38,679 bases of DNA from an uncultured Clostridia bacterium. GTDB lineage: Bacteria > Bacillota > Clostridia > Christensenellales > Borkfalkiaceae. Under the pieces are notes generated by a model that was given only the letters and a program-made list of their open reading frames with translations, did not search any database and was not told the DNA's origin. Below, one piece after another: positions 28,715-37,565 of this stretch. The stretch covers positions 1 through 38,679 of the forward strand of contig CANRJR010000020.1 of NCBI GenBank assembly GCA_947631005.1, read 5' to 3'. The stretch's first letter is position 1; the number at the start of each line of letters is the position of its first letter. A program made the translations under genes and the position numbers.

Positions 28715-31066
28715 GTGGAACGTCGGGAATATCTCGAACCGAAGAAAAACGTCGACAAGGAGTGGTATTTGAACTTGCTCGACGCGGAGAAGCAGACCGC
28801 ATACGAGAACGGGCATCTCGGAGCGGTTCTTTCCATGCTCAAAAGTTTTTATCTTGCGCGCTATCGCGTTCATGTGCGGGCGTTGCGGGAGGAGGTGGCG
28901 GCGTTGCGCGCCAAGGAGGACTATTCCGCCGAGGACTATCGCGCCATTCTCGCCAAAAACGCGGAGATCGCCGCGGAGAATAAGCGGATCGACGCCTTCA
29001 AATGCTTCTTCACCGAGCCCTACTTTGCGCGCATGGATCTCGTCGACAACGTGGACGGCTACAACAGCTATTATATCGGAAAGAAAGGGGACGTCAATCT
29101 CGAAATCGTCGATTGGCGTGCGCCGCTCGCCGTCCGCTACTATCAGAAGAGCCGCGTCAACTTTTCCATCAACGAATACGAATACCGCACGGTGCTGCGG
29201 CGCGCCCTGTCCGTCAAGAACGGGAAACTGCTCGATTTCAAGAACGAGTTTCTCTCCGTGCAGGGGGAGCTCACGCCCGAGGAGATCGCGGGGCGGGACG
29301 AGGAGATTTTGTTCGATCCCTATCTTCGCAGCATCATCAAGAGCCGCAAAGACGACGTCGCCGTCCGCGACATCATCCGCACCATACAGGAGCGGCAGTT
29401 CGACATCATCACACAGCCCGAGCGGGAGAGCTTCGTCTTGCAGGGCTGCGCGGGGTGCGGAAAGACGATGATCCTTTTGCACCGTTTGAGCTATTTGATG
29501 TACAACAACGAGGCGTTGCGCCCGCGCGACGTGCTCGTGATCACCCCGTCGGACAGCTTCAATGCCTTTATCGACGAGCTGGCGCAGGTGCTCGAATTGG
29601 AGCGGGTGCGCACGGTCACCCTGCGCGAATACTTCTTCCGCGTGCTCGAAAACGACGGGATCGACCTCAAAAGCCGCCTCACGGGCGACCGCGAGCCGCA
29701 GGCGTATCTCGATTATCTGTATTCCGACCGCTTCCCCCGCGACGTGGAGCGGCAGATCGGGAAGCTGTACCGCGGCGTGTGGGGACTGTTCGCCGCCGAG
29801 GAGTGCCGCTCGGTTTCGTCGCGCGTGCTCGAAGCGTGTACCGCGCGGCGGGAGGCGTACACGCGTATCAAAAACGCCTCCACCCGCGTGCGCCGCGCCG
29901 TGCTCGGCGAGATGAAAGAGAGCAAGGAGGACGGCTTTTACTTCACCAAACCTTTCCGCGCGCTCATGAGCGCGTTCGCGCAGACGGAGGACTTCCTCAC
30001 CTATGCGTTGCGGGAGGAACACCGCTCGCCCGACGCGTTCTTCCGCGAGTTCACCGAGTTTTACCGCAGTGCGCGCTACATCGCGGCGCACGCCGAAAAG
30101 ATCTTTGCGGACGCGGGGCACGACCTTGCCACGCTGTCCGTCGTCGTGGAGCGGGAGATCGCCGACCTCAAACGCTATCGCATGCGGCGGGGGGAGGGAG
30201 AGGTCTACACCTATGCCGAACGCATCGCGCGGCGGGAGGAGCTCTTGCGGGAGATCGGCAAGATTTCGTCGCTCATCGAAGAGATGTCCGTCGGCATGAC
30301 GCTGTTCAACGAATTTTTCGGCGTCGTCCGTCTCACGGGATATTGTGCCCAGCTCGGAAAATGCAACAACGCGGTCGATATCGCGCGCTGGCTGTACCGC
30401 GAGACCGTGAAAAAGCACAAGACGAAGTTCGGCATGAAAGGGATCTATCCCTCGGACGGCTACGCGCTCTGTCTCACGCTGATGCTCGCGGGGCGCAAGC
30501 TCTCGCCGCGCTACGGGCTGGTGTTCGTCGACGAGGGACAGGACGTTTCGGAGGGGGAATACGCCCTGTTGCGGCGGATCAACTCCGACGCGGCGTTCGA
30601 TATCTTCGGCGATCTCAAACAGAACATCACGCCGTGGCGGGGCGTGGGGGATTGGGAGAAGCTCGGCTATCCCGTGTTTACGCTCGACCGCAACTATCGC
30701 AACACCAACGAGATCGTCGACTTCGTGGAGGGCGTGATCGACGCCGACATGCGCCCCATCGGCTTGCACGGCGACCCCGTCGCGCGGCTCAAAATGCGGC
30801 AGGTGAACGCGTATTTCCGCAACCGTCAGGGGCTCAAAGCGGTCATCGCGCGGGAGGAGTATCTGCCGCTCTTTGCAAAGCGCGGCTATAAGATGCTCTC
30901 GGCGGACGGCGTCGTCTCCAAAACGCGGATCAACGTGATGAGCGTGTACGAAAGCAAGGGGCTGGAATTTTCCGCCGTCGCCGTCTACGATAAGGGCATG
31001 GGCGAAAACGAAAAATATATCGCCTATACGCGCGCCTTGCGCGACCTCGCCGTCATCGAGGATTGA
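28715..31066 (+). CDS. helD: HelD-like UvrD/Rep-superfamily helicase
   Basis: In the HelD family this SF1 motor protein frees stalled RNA polymerase from DNA. The product is 783 residues from a GTG start, set by GAGGAGGG nine bases upstream. The N-terminal coiled coil (about 1-100) would enter the polymerase secondary channel. DWRAP at 133-137 is the HelD hallmark. Walker A is GCAGCGKT at 244-251 and the helicase motif II reads DEGQD at 606-610, where most relatives have DEAQD. Motif IV-VI remnants (LDRNYRNTNEI, SVYESKGLEF, YTRAL) are present. The C-terminus is short. It probably co-transcribes with the HAD gene. The role as an RNA polymerase recycler is by family only. Confidence 0.85.
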   Translation: MERREYLEPKKNVDKEWYLNLLDAEKQTAYENGHLGAVLSMLKSFYLARYRVHVRALREEVAALRAKEDYSAEDYRAILAKNAEIAAENKRIDAFKCFFTEPYFARMDLVDNVDGYNSYYIGKKGDVNLEIVDWRAPLAVRYYQKSRVNFSINEYEYRTVLRRALSVKNGKLLDFKNEFLSVQGELTPEEIAGRDEEILFDPYLRSIIKSRKDDVAVRDIIRTIQERQFDIITQPERESFVLQGCAGCGKTMILLHRLSYLMYNNEALRPRDVLVITPSDSFNAFIDELAQVLELERVRTVTLREYFFRVLENDGIDLKSRLTGDREPQAYLDYLYSDRFPRDVERQIGKLYRGVWGLFAAEECRSVSSRVLEACTARREAYTRIKNASTRVRRAVLGEMKESKEDGFYFTKPFRALMSAFAQTEDFLTYALREEHRSPDAFFREFTEFYRSARYIAAHAEKIFADAGHDLATLSVVVEREIADLKRYRMRRGEGEVYTYAERIARREELLREIGKISSLIEEMSVGMTLFNEFFGVVRLTGYCAQLGKCNNAVDIARWLYRETVKKHKTKFGMKGIYPSDGYALCLTLMLAGRKLSPRYGLVFVDEGQDVSEGEYALLRRINSDAAFDIFGDLKQNITPWRGVGDWEKLGYPVFTLDRNYRNTNEIVDFVEGVIDADMRPIGLHGDPVARLKMRQVNAYFRNRQGLKAVIAREEYLPLFAKRGYKMLSADGVVSKTRINVMSVYESKGLEFSAVAVYDKGMGENEKYIAYTRALRDLAVIED

Positions 31067-31113
31067 GCGCGGATCGGACGGGGCTTGCCTGCGCCCTTGG
31101 AAAGAGGAAGAGG

Positions 31114-31791
31114 ATGAAAGATATTTTTTTGCTCGATATGGACGAGACGCTTCTCGACTTCACCCGCGCCGAGCGGGAGAATTTTTTTGCGACCCTTGCG
31201 CGCTTTTGCGTCCCCGCGGACGAGCCCCTGCTCGCCCGCTTTCACGAGATCAACGACGGGCTGTGGAAAATGCTCGAACGGGGGGAGATCGCCCGCGAAA
31301 AGCTCGTCGTCGAACGCTTCCGTCTCCTGTTCGAAGAGCGGGGGATATGTTGCGACGCGGCGGCGGTCGCCGCCTATTACTATGAAAATTTCGCCGAAAT
31401 TTGCTTTCCGTTCGAGGGGGCGGCGGCGTTTGCGGAGACGCTCGCGCGGCGGGGGCGGGTCTTTATCGTCACCAACGGCGGCGCGGCGATCCAGAGGCGG
31501 CACATCGCGGACGGCGGCTTTGCGGGCGCGCTCTCGGGCGTGTTCATTTCCGAGGAGATGGGGTGTGCCAAACCCTCGCGCGAATATGCGGATTTCGTAA
31601 AGGCGCACATTCCGAATTTTTCCGACGCGCGCGCCGTATGGGTGGGCGACAGCCTCACTTCGGACATGGCGTGCGCGCGCGTCGCGGGGGTGGACTTCAT
31701 CCTCTTTTCCCCGCGCGGCGCGCCTAAATCCTATCGCGGCATTTGCTGTAAAACCTATGCCGAGATCCTCAAAACCGTGCAAACGCTATAA
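31114..31791 (+). CDS. HAD-superfamily phosphatase, YjjG-like
   Basis: This 225-residue haloacid dehalogenase-like hydrolase would act on a phosphorylated small metabolite; YjjG-type members cleave nucleoside monophosphates including non-canonical pyrimidines. Motif I is D8-M-D10-E-T, motif II VTNGG, motif III Lys in CAKPSREY, and motif IV GDSLTSD. A helical cap (about 16-85) marks subclass I. The ATG at 31114 is chosen since AAAGAGGAAGAGG precedes it; a longer frame would overlap the helicase gene. The gap of 47 bases suggests one operon with the helicase. The substrate cannot be named. Confidence 0.82.
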   Translation: MKDIFLLDMDETLLDFTRAERENFFATLARFCVPADEPLLARFHEINDGLWKMLERGEIAREKLVVERFRLLFEERGICCDAAAVAAYYYENFAEICFPFEGAAAFAETLARRGRVFIVTNGGAAIQRRHIADGGFAGALSGVFISEEMGCAKPSREYADFVKAHIPNFSDARAVWVGDSLTSDMACARVAGVDFILFSPRGAPKSYRGICCKTYAEILKTVQTL

Positions 31792-31809
31792 AAAACACGT
31801 CATAAAAGG

Positions 31810-31840
31810 AGATCCCGCGCTTTCTTGCGCGGGATCTTTT
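31810..31840. terminator. Bidirectional terminator
   Basis: AGATCCCGCGC/GCGCGGGATCT, 11 bp with a six-base loop and TTTT on the plus strand, lies between the convergent HAD and rubrerythrin genes. Confidence 0.85.
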
Positions 31841-31860
31841 CAACGGTTTTGGGGCGGGGC

Positions 31861-32403
31861 TCAATAGTTTTCCTTTTTGACTTCGAAATAGCTCTGCGGG
31901 TGATTGCAGACGGGGCAGACTTCGGGGGCTTTCGTGCCGACGACGATGTGACCGCAGTTGCGGCATTCCCAAACCTGCACGCCGCTCTTTTCGAACACCT
32001 GCTTGGTTTCGATGTTTTTGAGCAGGGCGCGGTATCTCTCCTCGTGCGCCTTTTCGATCTTGGCGACGGCGCGGAATTTGGCGGCGAGTTCGGAAAATCC
32101 TTCCTCGTCGGCGTCGCGCGCCATGCGCTCGTACATATCCGTCCATTCGGCGTTTTCGCCCTCGGCGGCGGCGAGGAGATTTTCCTCCACCGACCCGAGT
32201 TCGCCGAGTGCCTTGAACCAGAGCTTGGCGTGTTCCTTTTCGTTGTCCGCCGTTTTCAAGAAGAGCTCGGCGATCTGTTCGTATCCCGCCTTTTTGGCGA
32301 CGGAGGCGAAGTAGGTGTACTTATTGCGCGCCTGCGATTCCCCCGCGAAGGCTTCGCGGAGATTCTGTTCGGTCTTTGTTCCTGCGTAAGGGTTCTTTGC
32401 CAT
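31861..32403 (-). CDS. rbr: Rubrerythrin
   Basis: Rubrerythrin is the cytoplasmic peroxidase of anaerobes: it reduces hydrogen peroxide with electrons passed from its rubredoxin site to a di-iron centre. Residues 1-135 are the ferritin-like four-helix bundle with iron ligands E22, E55, H58, E117 and the ExxH at 117-120. The rubredoxin-like tail binds iron with C147, C150, C163 and C166 (CRNC, CPVC). The 180-residue length is typical. AAGGAG lies nine bases before the ATG. It is a single-gene unit and strongly supports an anaerobic lifestyle. Confidence 0.97.
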   Translation of the reverse strand: MAKNPYAGTKTEQNLREAFAGESQARNKYTYFASVAKKAGYEQIAELFLKTADNEKEHAKLWFKALGELGSVEENLLAAAEGENAEWTDMYERMARDADEEGFSELAAKFRAVAKIEKAHEERYRALLKNIETKQVFEKSGVQVWECRNCGHIVVGTKAPEVCPVCNHPQSYFEVKKENY

Positions 32404-32433
32404 GATATTTATCTCCTTATGAGTTGTGCAAAG

Positions 32434-32462
32434 ATCATACCATAAAATCGCGGGAAAGTCAA
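32434..32462 (-). promoter_or_regulatory. Rubrerythrin promoter
   Basis: On the minus strand TTGACT, 17 bases, TATGAT with an extended TGG. No obvious PerR or other operator palindrome is seen. Confidence 0.75.
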
Positions 32463-32509
32463 ATGTTTTGTGAAAATATCATGCGGCGCGGGGGAATGAG
32501 GGAAAAGAC

Positions 32510-32539
32510 TTGACATTTCCGCGCGCGGTCGTGTATAAT
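32510..32539 (+). promoter_or_regulatory. Promoter of the 1005-residue membrane protein
   Basis: TTGACA, 18 bases, TATAAT; both hexamers are perfect. Leader of about 50 nt. Confidence 0.75.
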
Positions 32540-32595
32540 TTGAACAGAAGCGATATCGAATTACGTTTTCGCGTCGTGCGGGAAAGGAGAAAGAC

Positions 32596-35500
32596 ATGGA
32601 AGGACGGCAGATCGCGGCGGTTTCCGTTTTGGCGGTTTCCATCTTGGTATTCTGCATCGGGCTCGGCTTTGTGTTCTGGCGGTACGCATGGAGATCCAAG
32701 CGGAGAACGCAACGCTACTACATCTTTATGGGACTACTCTTCTTGTCGGTGCTTCTGTTCGAGACGTCCTATCTCGTGGGGACGGTCGAGAGCGGGAGCG
32801 CGGGCGAGGTGTTCCGCTCGGTGATAAGCGGCGTGGCGACGTCGTTGCAGTTCTTCACGCTCGACGCGCAGTTCGGCGACGTATTGGAGCTTGCCTCCGT
32901 CGCGTTCGGCGGGGTGGGGGCGTATTTCTACTATTGTACCGCCTGCATCTTCACGTTTATCGTGCCCTTGGCGGGGGGATATTTCGTATTCAACCTGTTG
33001 TGCTCGTTCGCGCCGCGCTTCAACCTCTTCGTAAAGAGCTATAAGCGGACGAAGTACGTCTTTTCCGAACTCAACGAACGTTCCATCGTGCTCGCCGAGG
33101 ACATCGCCGAGCAGTCGTGGCGGCTTTGCCATTCCCGCGTCCGCTCGGAGGACGACGAGGACGCGTGGCTCAAAAGCATGATCATCGTGTTTACCGACGT
33201 GTACGGCGGGGGCTCGGAGGGGAGTTCCGAGCTCATCGAGCGCGCCAAAAAGATCGGCGCGGTGTGCTTGACCGACGACGTGTTGGAGCGCACGCTCTTC
33301 TTCTGCCGCCGCAAGAAAAAGCGCGTCGTCTACTTTTTGATGGACACCGAGGCGTCCGACAATCTCGACGCGGCGGTCGCCCTGCTCTCCGAAAAGCGTT
33401 CGGTGTGGAAGCGGACGGTGACGCAGGTCTCCGAACGCGGGGGAACGCTCGAAACCCGCCGCCTGCACCGCCGTACCGACCGCATGAGCATGTATGTGTT
33501 TACCCAAAACGAGGAAGCCAACGAGATCGTCCGCGACGCCCTCGCCTACAACTGCGAGAAGATCGTCGGCAAGGGCGGCACGATCTATCGCGACGTCTGC
33601 GACGAGGGGGTGGAGGTCAAGGTTGTCAACGAATACCGCAACCTCGTCTACCGTCTCATCGACGGCAAGGAGAACGCGGGCGGCTATCCCCTCTACTGGC
33701 ATTGGTTGGGCGGCGCGGATAAGAACAAGCCGCTCACGGTCGCCGTCATCGGCGGCGGCAAGATCGCGCGGGAATTTTTCAAAGCGGTCGCGTGGTGCGG
33801 GCTCATGCTTCGCGGCGAAACCTCTTGCGAGGCGATCCCCGTCCGCATGACCTTCCTTGCAAAGAACGCAAAGGAGCTCGGGAGCTCGCTCGCCTTCGAC
33901 TGTCCCGCCATCTTCGAGGAGATGCGGGCGGATACGACCCATTTCCATGCGGACTTCGAGGACGCGACGTTCGGCACGGAAGCCTTTTCGGACGCGTTTT
34001 CCAAGCATGGGCTCGACGGGGCGGACTATGTGCTCGTCGCCCTCGGCGACGACGACCTCAACTTGCAGGTCGCGGGCTGGGTGCAACGCCGTCTCGGCGG
34101 GCGGTGCAATCCGTCTCCCGCGTCCATCCATTTCGCCATCGAGAACGACGACCTCTGCAAGACCCTCGAAAACAGATATCTGCGGCAGGAAAAGGAGCGC
34201 GCCAACATCGTGCGCATGCACCCGTTCAGCCCGCTCGTCGAATGCTTCCGCTACGCGAACATCCGCATGACCGACCTCGAACGCCGCGCCATGGTTGCCG
34301 ACGCGACCTATCGGAAGTCGGGCGAATTTTTGACGGCGAAGCCCATCATGCAATATTACGCGCTGTCCGCGTCCATCGCGACCGCCCTGCATTTCCCCTA
34401 TAAACTGTTCGGGTACGGGCTGCTCGGCGAGACCCGTTTCGAAGATCCCGTCCGCTTCGCCCGCGGGCACGGCGACAGCCTCGGCTGGATCGAGCACAGG
34501 CGGTGGTGTCTGTATCTCTATACGCAGGGTTACCGCTGTCCGTCGGCGCGCAAGTTCGTGCGGATGGGGTTCGGCGCGGGCATGAAATTTATGGCGCGCG
34601 CCCATAAAGACGAGAAGAACAGACTGCACGGCTGTCTCGTGGAGAGCGGCGCGTATTTCAGACGCGTCGAAAGCGTGCTCGCCGCCTACGCCGAAGAGAT
34701 CGCAAAGACCGAATGTCCGCAGCTTCGCGGCGCGGCGGAGGAATTGCGCGCGGGTACGGACGGGGCGGCGGCGAACGCGATCGGGCTTCTCACCCAAACC
34801 GCGGCGTACGGGCGGCTGGCGGCGATTGTCGGCTACCTGCGCGGGGATGGCTCGCCCGAAGAGCTCGCCGAAGCCTTTCTGCGGGAGGAACGCCTGCGCA
34901 CGGGGAACGCCGCGCTCTCCGAGGCGGCGAACGAGGCAATCGCCGCGTTGAGCGACGAGAATTTGTCGCTCTCCGCGCTGTTCCGCATCTGTTTCCCGCC
35001 GTTCGACGTAGAGGGCAATCCCGTCGACGACCTCGAGCGGATGAGCCTCTTCGTCACCCTCTTCTTCGAAAAGCCGCGTCCCGTCGAATTTAAGATGTAC
35101 GACGTGGAGATCGCCGAACAGCTGTTGCGCAACGAGGTGCAGGAGCGCGTCTCGCGGGCGAGGAACGGGAACGAAAATCTCGATCTTCGGCGCGAAAGCC
35201 GCCGCCTCGTCGACGCGGCGGCGGAGGGCGGCGTTTGGGCATGGGGGGAAGCCCGTTCCCTCGGGGACGCCCCCGCCGTCAAGTTCCTCTTCGTCTCCTC
35301 GCAGGAGGGGAGCGAAACGCTCATCGTGGGGAGCGGGTGCAAGACGGGCGCGCAGGCAACGCCGCTCGGCGGCGGGCTTGCCATCGTCGACGTGCCCCAC
35401 GAGGGAAGCGTGTGTCTCGGCGAGATCGGGGGGAAATATCTCCACCTCTGCTTTGTCGCCAAGGAGCAGGAGACCCGCCCCATCACCGCCGAGGAATGGA

Positions 35501-35613
35501 ACAGGGCGGCGCAGGGCAGAACGGTCACCCGTACCCTCTGCGCGCGCCTTCTGCCGATCGCGGAAAACCTCACGCCGAAAAAACTTCGCCGCTACGGAGA
35601 AGATCGGGCGTAA
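32596..35613 (+). CDS. Large membrane protein with Rossmann-like segments and RyR-like motif, unknown function
   Basis: I do not recognise a named family. The 1005 residues show membrane segments at about 7-29, 41-63, possibly 72-95 (re-entrant) and 97-138, then a cytoplasmic part. Residues 150-320 look like a first nucleotide-binding fold (YVFSELNERSIVLAEDIA; strands MIIVFTD, GAVCLTDD, RVVYFLMD, SMYVFTQ). Residues 379-525 resemble a second Rossmann fold with glycine loop VAVIGGGKIAREF and strands VRMTFLAK, DYVLVALGDDD. Residues 585-695 carry WIEHRRWCLYLYTQGY then RLHGCLVE, the EH.RW...GW...H..L pattern of prokaryotic RyR domains. The C-terminal 300 residues are unassigned. AAAGGAG precedes the ATG. 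The layout is reminiscent of RCK/TrkA-type gated channels, an inference only. Confidence 0.75.
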   Translation: MEGRQIAAVSVLAVSILVFCIGLGFVFWRYAWRSKRRTQRYYIFMGLLFLSVLLFETSYLVGTVESGSAGEVFRSVISGVATSLQFFTLDAQFGDVLELASVAFGGVGAYFYYCTACIFTFIVPLAGGYFVFNLLCSFAPRFNLFVKSYKRTKYVFSELNERSIVLAEDIAEQSWRLCHSRVRSEDDEDAWLKSMIIVFTDVYGGGSEGSSELIERAKKIGAVCLTDDVLERTLFFCRRKKKRVVYFLMDTEASDNLDAAVALLSEKRSVWKRTVTQVSERGGTLETRRLHRRTDRMSMYVFTQNEEANEIVRDALAYNCEKIVGKGGTIYRDVCDEGVEVKVVNEYRNLVYRLIDGKENAGGYPLYWHWLGGADKNKPLTVAVIGGGKIAREFFKAVAWCGLMLRGETSCEAIPVRMTFLAKNAKELGSSLAFDCPAIFEEMRADTTHFHADFEDATFGTEAFSDAFSKHGLDGADYVLVALGDDDLNLQVAGWVQRRLGGRCNPSPASIHFAIENDDLCKTLENRYLRQEKERANIVRMHPFSPLVECFRYANIRMTDLERRAMVADATYRKSGEFLTAKPIMQYYALSASIATALHFPYKLFGYGLLGETRFEDPVRFARGHGDSLGWIEHRRWCLYLYTQGYRCPSARKFVRMGFGAGMKFMARAHKDEKNRLHGCLVESGAYFRRVESVLAAYAEEIAKTECPQLRGAAEELRAGTDGAAANAIGLLTQTAAYGRLAAIVGYLRGDGSPEELAEAFLREERLRTGNAALSEAANEAIAALSDENLSLSALFRICFPPFDVEGNPVDDLERMSLFVTLFFEKPRPVEFKMYDVEIAEQLLRNEVQERVSRARNGNENLDLRRESRRLVDAAAEGGVWAWGEARSLGDAPAVKFLFVSSQEGSETLIVGSGCKTGAQATPLGGGLAIVDVPHEGSVCLGEIGGKYLHLCFVAKEQETRPITAEEWNRAAQGRTVTRTLCARLLPIAENLTPKKLRRYGEDRA

Positions 35614-35632
35614 ATAAGAATCGTTTTTTTCG

Positions 35633-35664
35633 GCGGGCGCGCGTCCGAAAGGACGCGCGCCCGC
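35633..35664. terminator. Hairpin after the RyR-like gene
   Basis: A 14-bp stem GCGGGCGCGCGTCC with a GAAA tetraloop. It lacks a T-run, so terminator function is likely but not certain. From here to 35760 nothing else is seen. Confidence 0.6.
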
Positions 35665-35760
35665 TCGTCTTTGAAAACCGTTTCCCCCGCCCGAAGCGTA
35701 ACAAAGTCAAAAAAATCATGAGTACAATTCACAAAAACAGAGAAATTTTCTCAAAATCGC

Positions 35761-35789
35761 TTGCAAAAAGATTTTTTTTGTAGTATAAT
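35761..35789 (+). promoter_or_regulatory. Promoter of the nucleoside kinase gene
   Basis: TTGCAA, 17 bases including a T8 run, then TATAAT. Leader of about 27 nt. Confidence 0.75.
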
Positions 35790-35822
35790 AAAACGCCCAA
35801 CGAAAAAACGAGGAGAAAAATT

Positions 35823-37481
35823 ATGATAAGGGTAAACTTCAACAGCAAGCAAACGCTCGTGCAAGAGGGGACGCGCGTTTTGGAGCTTGTGGAAAAAAAG
35901 GAGAGGAAGAATCTCGTTGTGTGTCAGGTCGGCGCGCAGATCAAGGAGCTCAACTATATTTTGTCCGAAAAGAACGACGGCATGACCATCAAGCTCTTGA
36001 ATTTGAACCATGCCGAAGCGGGGCGTGCGTACCGCGCGAGCATCAGCTACATTGTGGCGATGGCGTTTTACAGGCTCTATCCCGACGTGAAGATCCGTTT
36101 TTCGTACAACGTTTCGCGGTCGATCGCCTGTCAGGCTCTCACCAAGAGTTTCAACATGTCGCGCGCGGTGGAGGAGATCACCAAGGAAGTGCAAGCCATC
36201 ATCGACGCCGATCTTCCCATCGAACGGGTGACCGTCACCATCGAGGAGGCGGCGGAGATCTACAAGAAATTCCACCTCGACGACAAGATCGAGATCTTGA
36301 AATACCGTCCCGAGCAGACGGTCCACCTCTATAAGTGCGGCGATTACTACAATTATTTGTACAACTACATGGTCCCCTCCACGGGTTGTATCCATAATTA
36401 TGCGATCACGCCGTACAGCCCGGGGCTCATCATCCAATATCCCCGCCACGACCTCGACGCGCACGTGCCCGAGTTCGAGGAGGAGGCGACCTATTGCAAG
36501 ACGCTGCAAAAGGCGTATTCGTGGGCGGAAAAGACCAAGACGCAAACGGTGGACGACATCAACCGCAGGATCGACCGCGGGGAGACGCTCGAATTCGTGC
36601 AGTTCTGCGAAGCCTATCACAACCGTCAGCTCACCGAGCTCGGCGACCTCATCGAAAAGGAGATCGACGAGGTGCGCCTCATCGCGATCGCAGGACCGAG
36701 TTCGAGCGGGAAAACCACGTTCTGCAACCGTCTGCGCATCGAATTGCTCTCGCGCGGGATCAATCCCGTCACCATCTCGATGGACGACTATTATTTCGAG
36801 AAGAGCAAAATTTGCGAAATTCAGGGCAAGCCGCGCGAAAAGCTCGACCTCGAACACATCAACTGCCTCGATATCGAGCTCTTCAACAAAGACCTGTTCG
36901 ACCTCATCAACGGCGAGGAGGTCACGCTTCCGCGCTTCAATTTCAAGGAGGACAGGCGGGAAAAGGGCAAGACCATCCGCGTCGAGCAGAACGTGCCCAT
37001 CATCATCGAGGGCATCCACGCGCTGAACGAAAAGCTCACCAAATCCATTCCGAAGCACCAGAAGTTCAAGATCTACATCGCGCCGCACGCGCAGATGAAC
37101 ATTGACAACCATTCGCCGCTCTCGGTTACGAACGTGCGGCTCATCCGCAGGATCGTCCGCGATATGAAGTTCCGCAACTGTCCCGCCGCCGCCACCATCG
37201 ACATGTGGCAGTCGGTGCGCAACGGCGAGTTCCGTTGGATCTATCCCAATCAGGAAAATGCGGACTATGTGTTCAATTCGAGCTTGGGCTACGAACTCTG
37301 CGTGCTCAAAAAGCAGGCGATGGAGGCACTCACCAAGATCTCGTCGTCCGACCCGCAGTATCTCGTCGCCAACCGCCTAATAAAGACGCTGAAATATTTC
37401 CGTCTCATCGACGACGATTCGCTCATCCCGTGCAATTCGCTGCTCCGCGAATTTATCGGCGGGAGCTGCTTCAACGTGTAA
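35823..37481 (+). CDS. TGS-domain/uridine-kinase-type nucleoside kinase
   Basis: The 552-residue protein fuses a threonyl-tRNA-synthetase-like N-terminal half to a P-loop kinase. Residues about 1-65 resemble a TGS domain and 66-190 the second, editing-like domain. The kinase half begins near 280, with Walker A GPSSSGKTT at 291-299, MDDYYFEK (the uridine kinase substrate motif), DLEHINCLDIELFNKDL and IIEGIHALN. This fusion is common and conserved in Clostridia and Bacteroidetes, where it is usually annotated as uridine or nucleoside kinase. It would phosphorylate uridine or a similar nucleoside; what the TGS part does is unknown. GAGGAGAAAA precedes the ATG. It is a single-gene unit. Confidence 0.87.
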   Translation: MIRVNFNSKQTLVQEGTRVLELVEKKERKNLVVCQVGAQIKELNYILSEKNDGMTIKLLNLNHAEAGRAYRASISYIVAMAFYRLYPDVKIRFSYNVSRSIACQALTKSFNMSRAVEEITKEVQAIIDADLPIERVTVTIEEAAEIYKKFHLDDKIEILKYRPEQTVHLYKCGDYYNYLYNYMVPSTGCIHNYAITPYSPGLIIQYPRHDLDAHVPEFEEEATYCKTLQKAYSWAEKTKTQTVDDINRRIDRGETLEFVQFCEAYHNRQLTELGDLIEKEIDEVRLIAIAGPSSSGKTTFCNRLRIELLSRGINPVTISMDDYYFEKSKICEIQGKPREKLDLEHINCLDIELFNKDLFDLINGEEVTLPRFNFKEDRREKGKTIRVEQNVPIIIEGIHALNEKLTKSIPKHQKFKIYIAPHAQMNIDNHSPLSVTNVRLIRRIVRDMKFRNCPAAATIDMWQSVRNGEFRWIYPNQENADYVFNSSLGYELCVLKKQAMEALTKISSSDPQYLVANRLIKTLKYFRLIDDDSLIPCNSLLREFIGGSCFNV

Positions 37482-37510
37482 CCTGCCGATGTATAAAAGT
37501 CAATACACAA

Positions 37511-37541
37511 AAAAAGGACAGCTGCCTTGGCTGTCCTTTTT
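37511..37541. terminator. Bidirectional terminator
   Basis: AAAAAGGACAGC with GCTGTCCTTTTT and a seven-base loop lies between the convergent kinase and hydrolase genes; T-runs exist on both strands. Confidence 0.9.
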
Positions 37542-37565
37542 GCGATGTTCGGATTCGGAACGGGT

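Noticed and set aside
32842..32880. Potassium-channel selectivity filter in the RyR-like protein
   Set aside because: The stretch TSLQFFTLDAQFGDV is filter-like in position but lacks the TVGYG core, so no pore is claimed.
32734..35445. A 903-residue open frame on the minus strand opposite the RyR-like gene
   Set aside because: High GC at third positions keeps the antisense frame open. It has no ribosome binding site or recognisable domain, and the plus-strand gene has a promoter, membrane helices and motifs.
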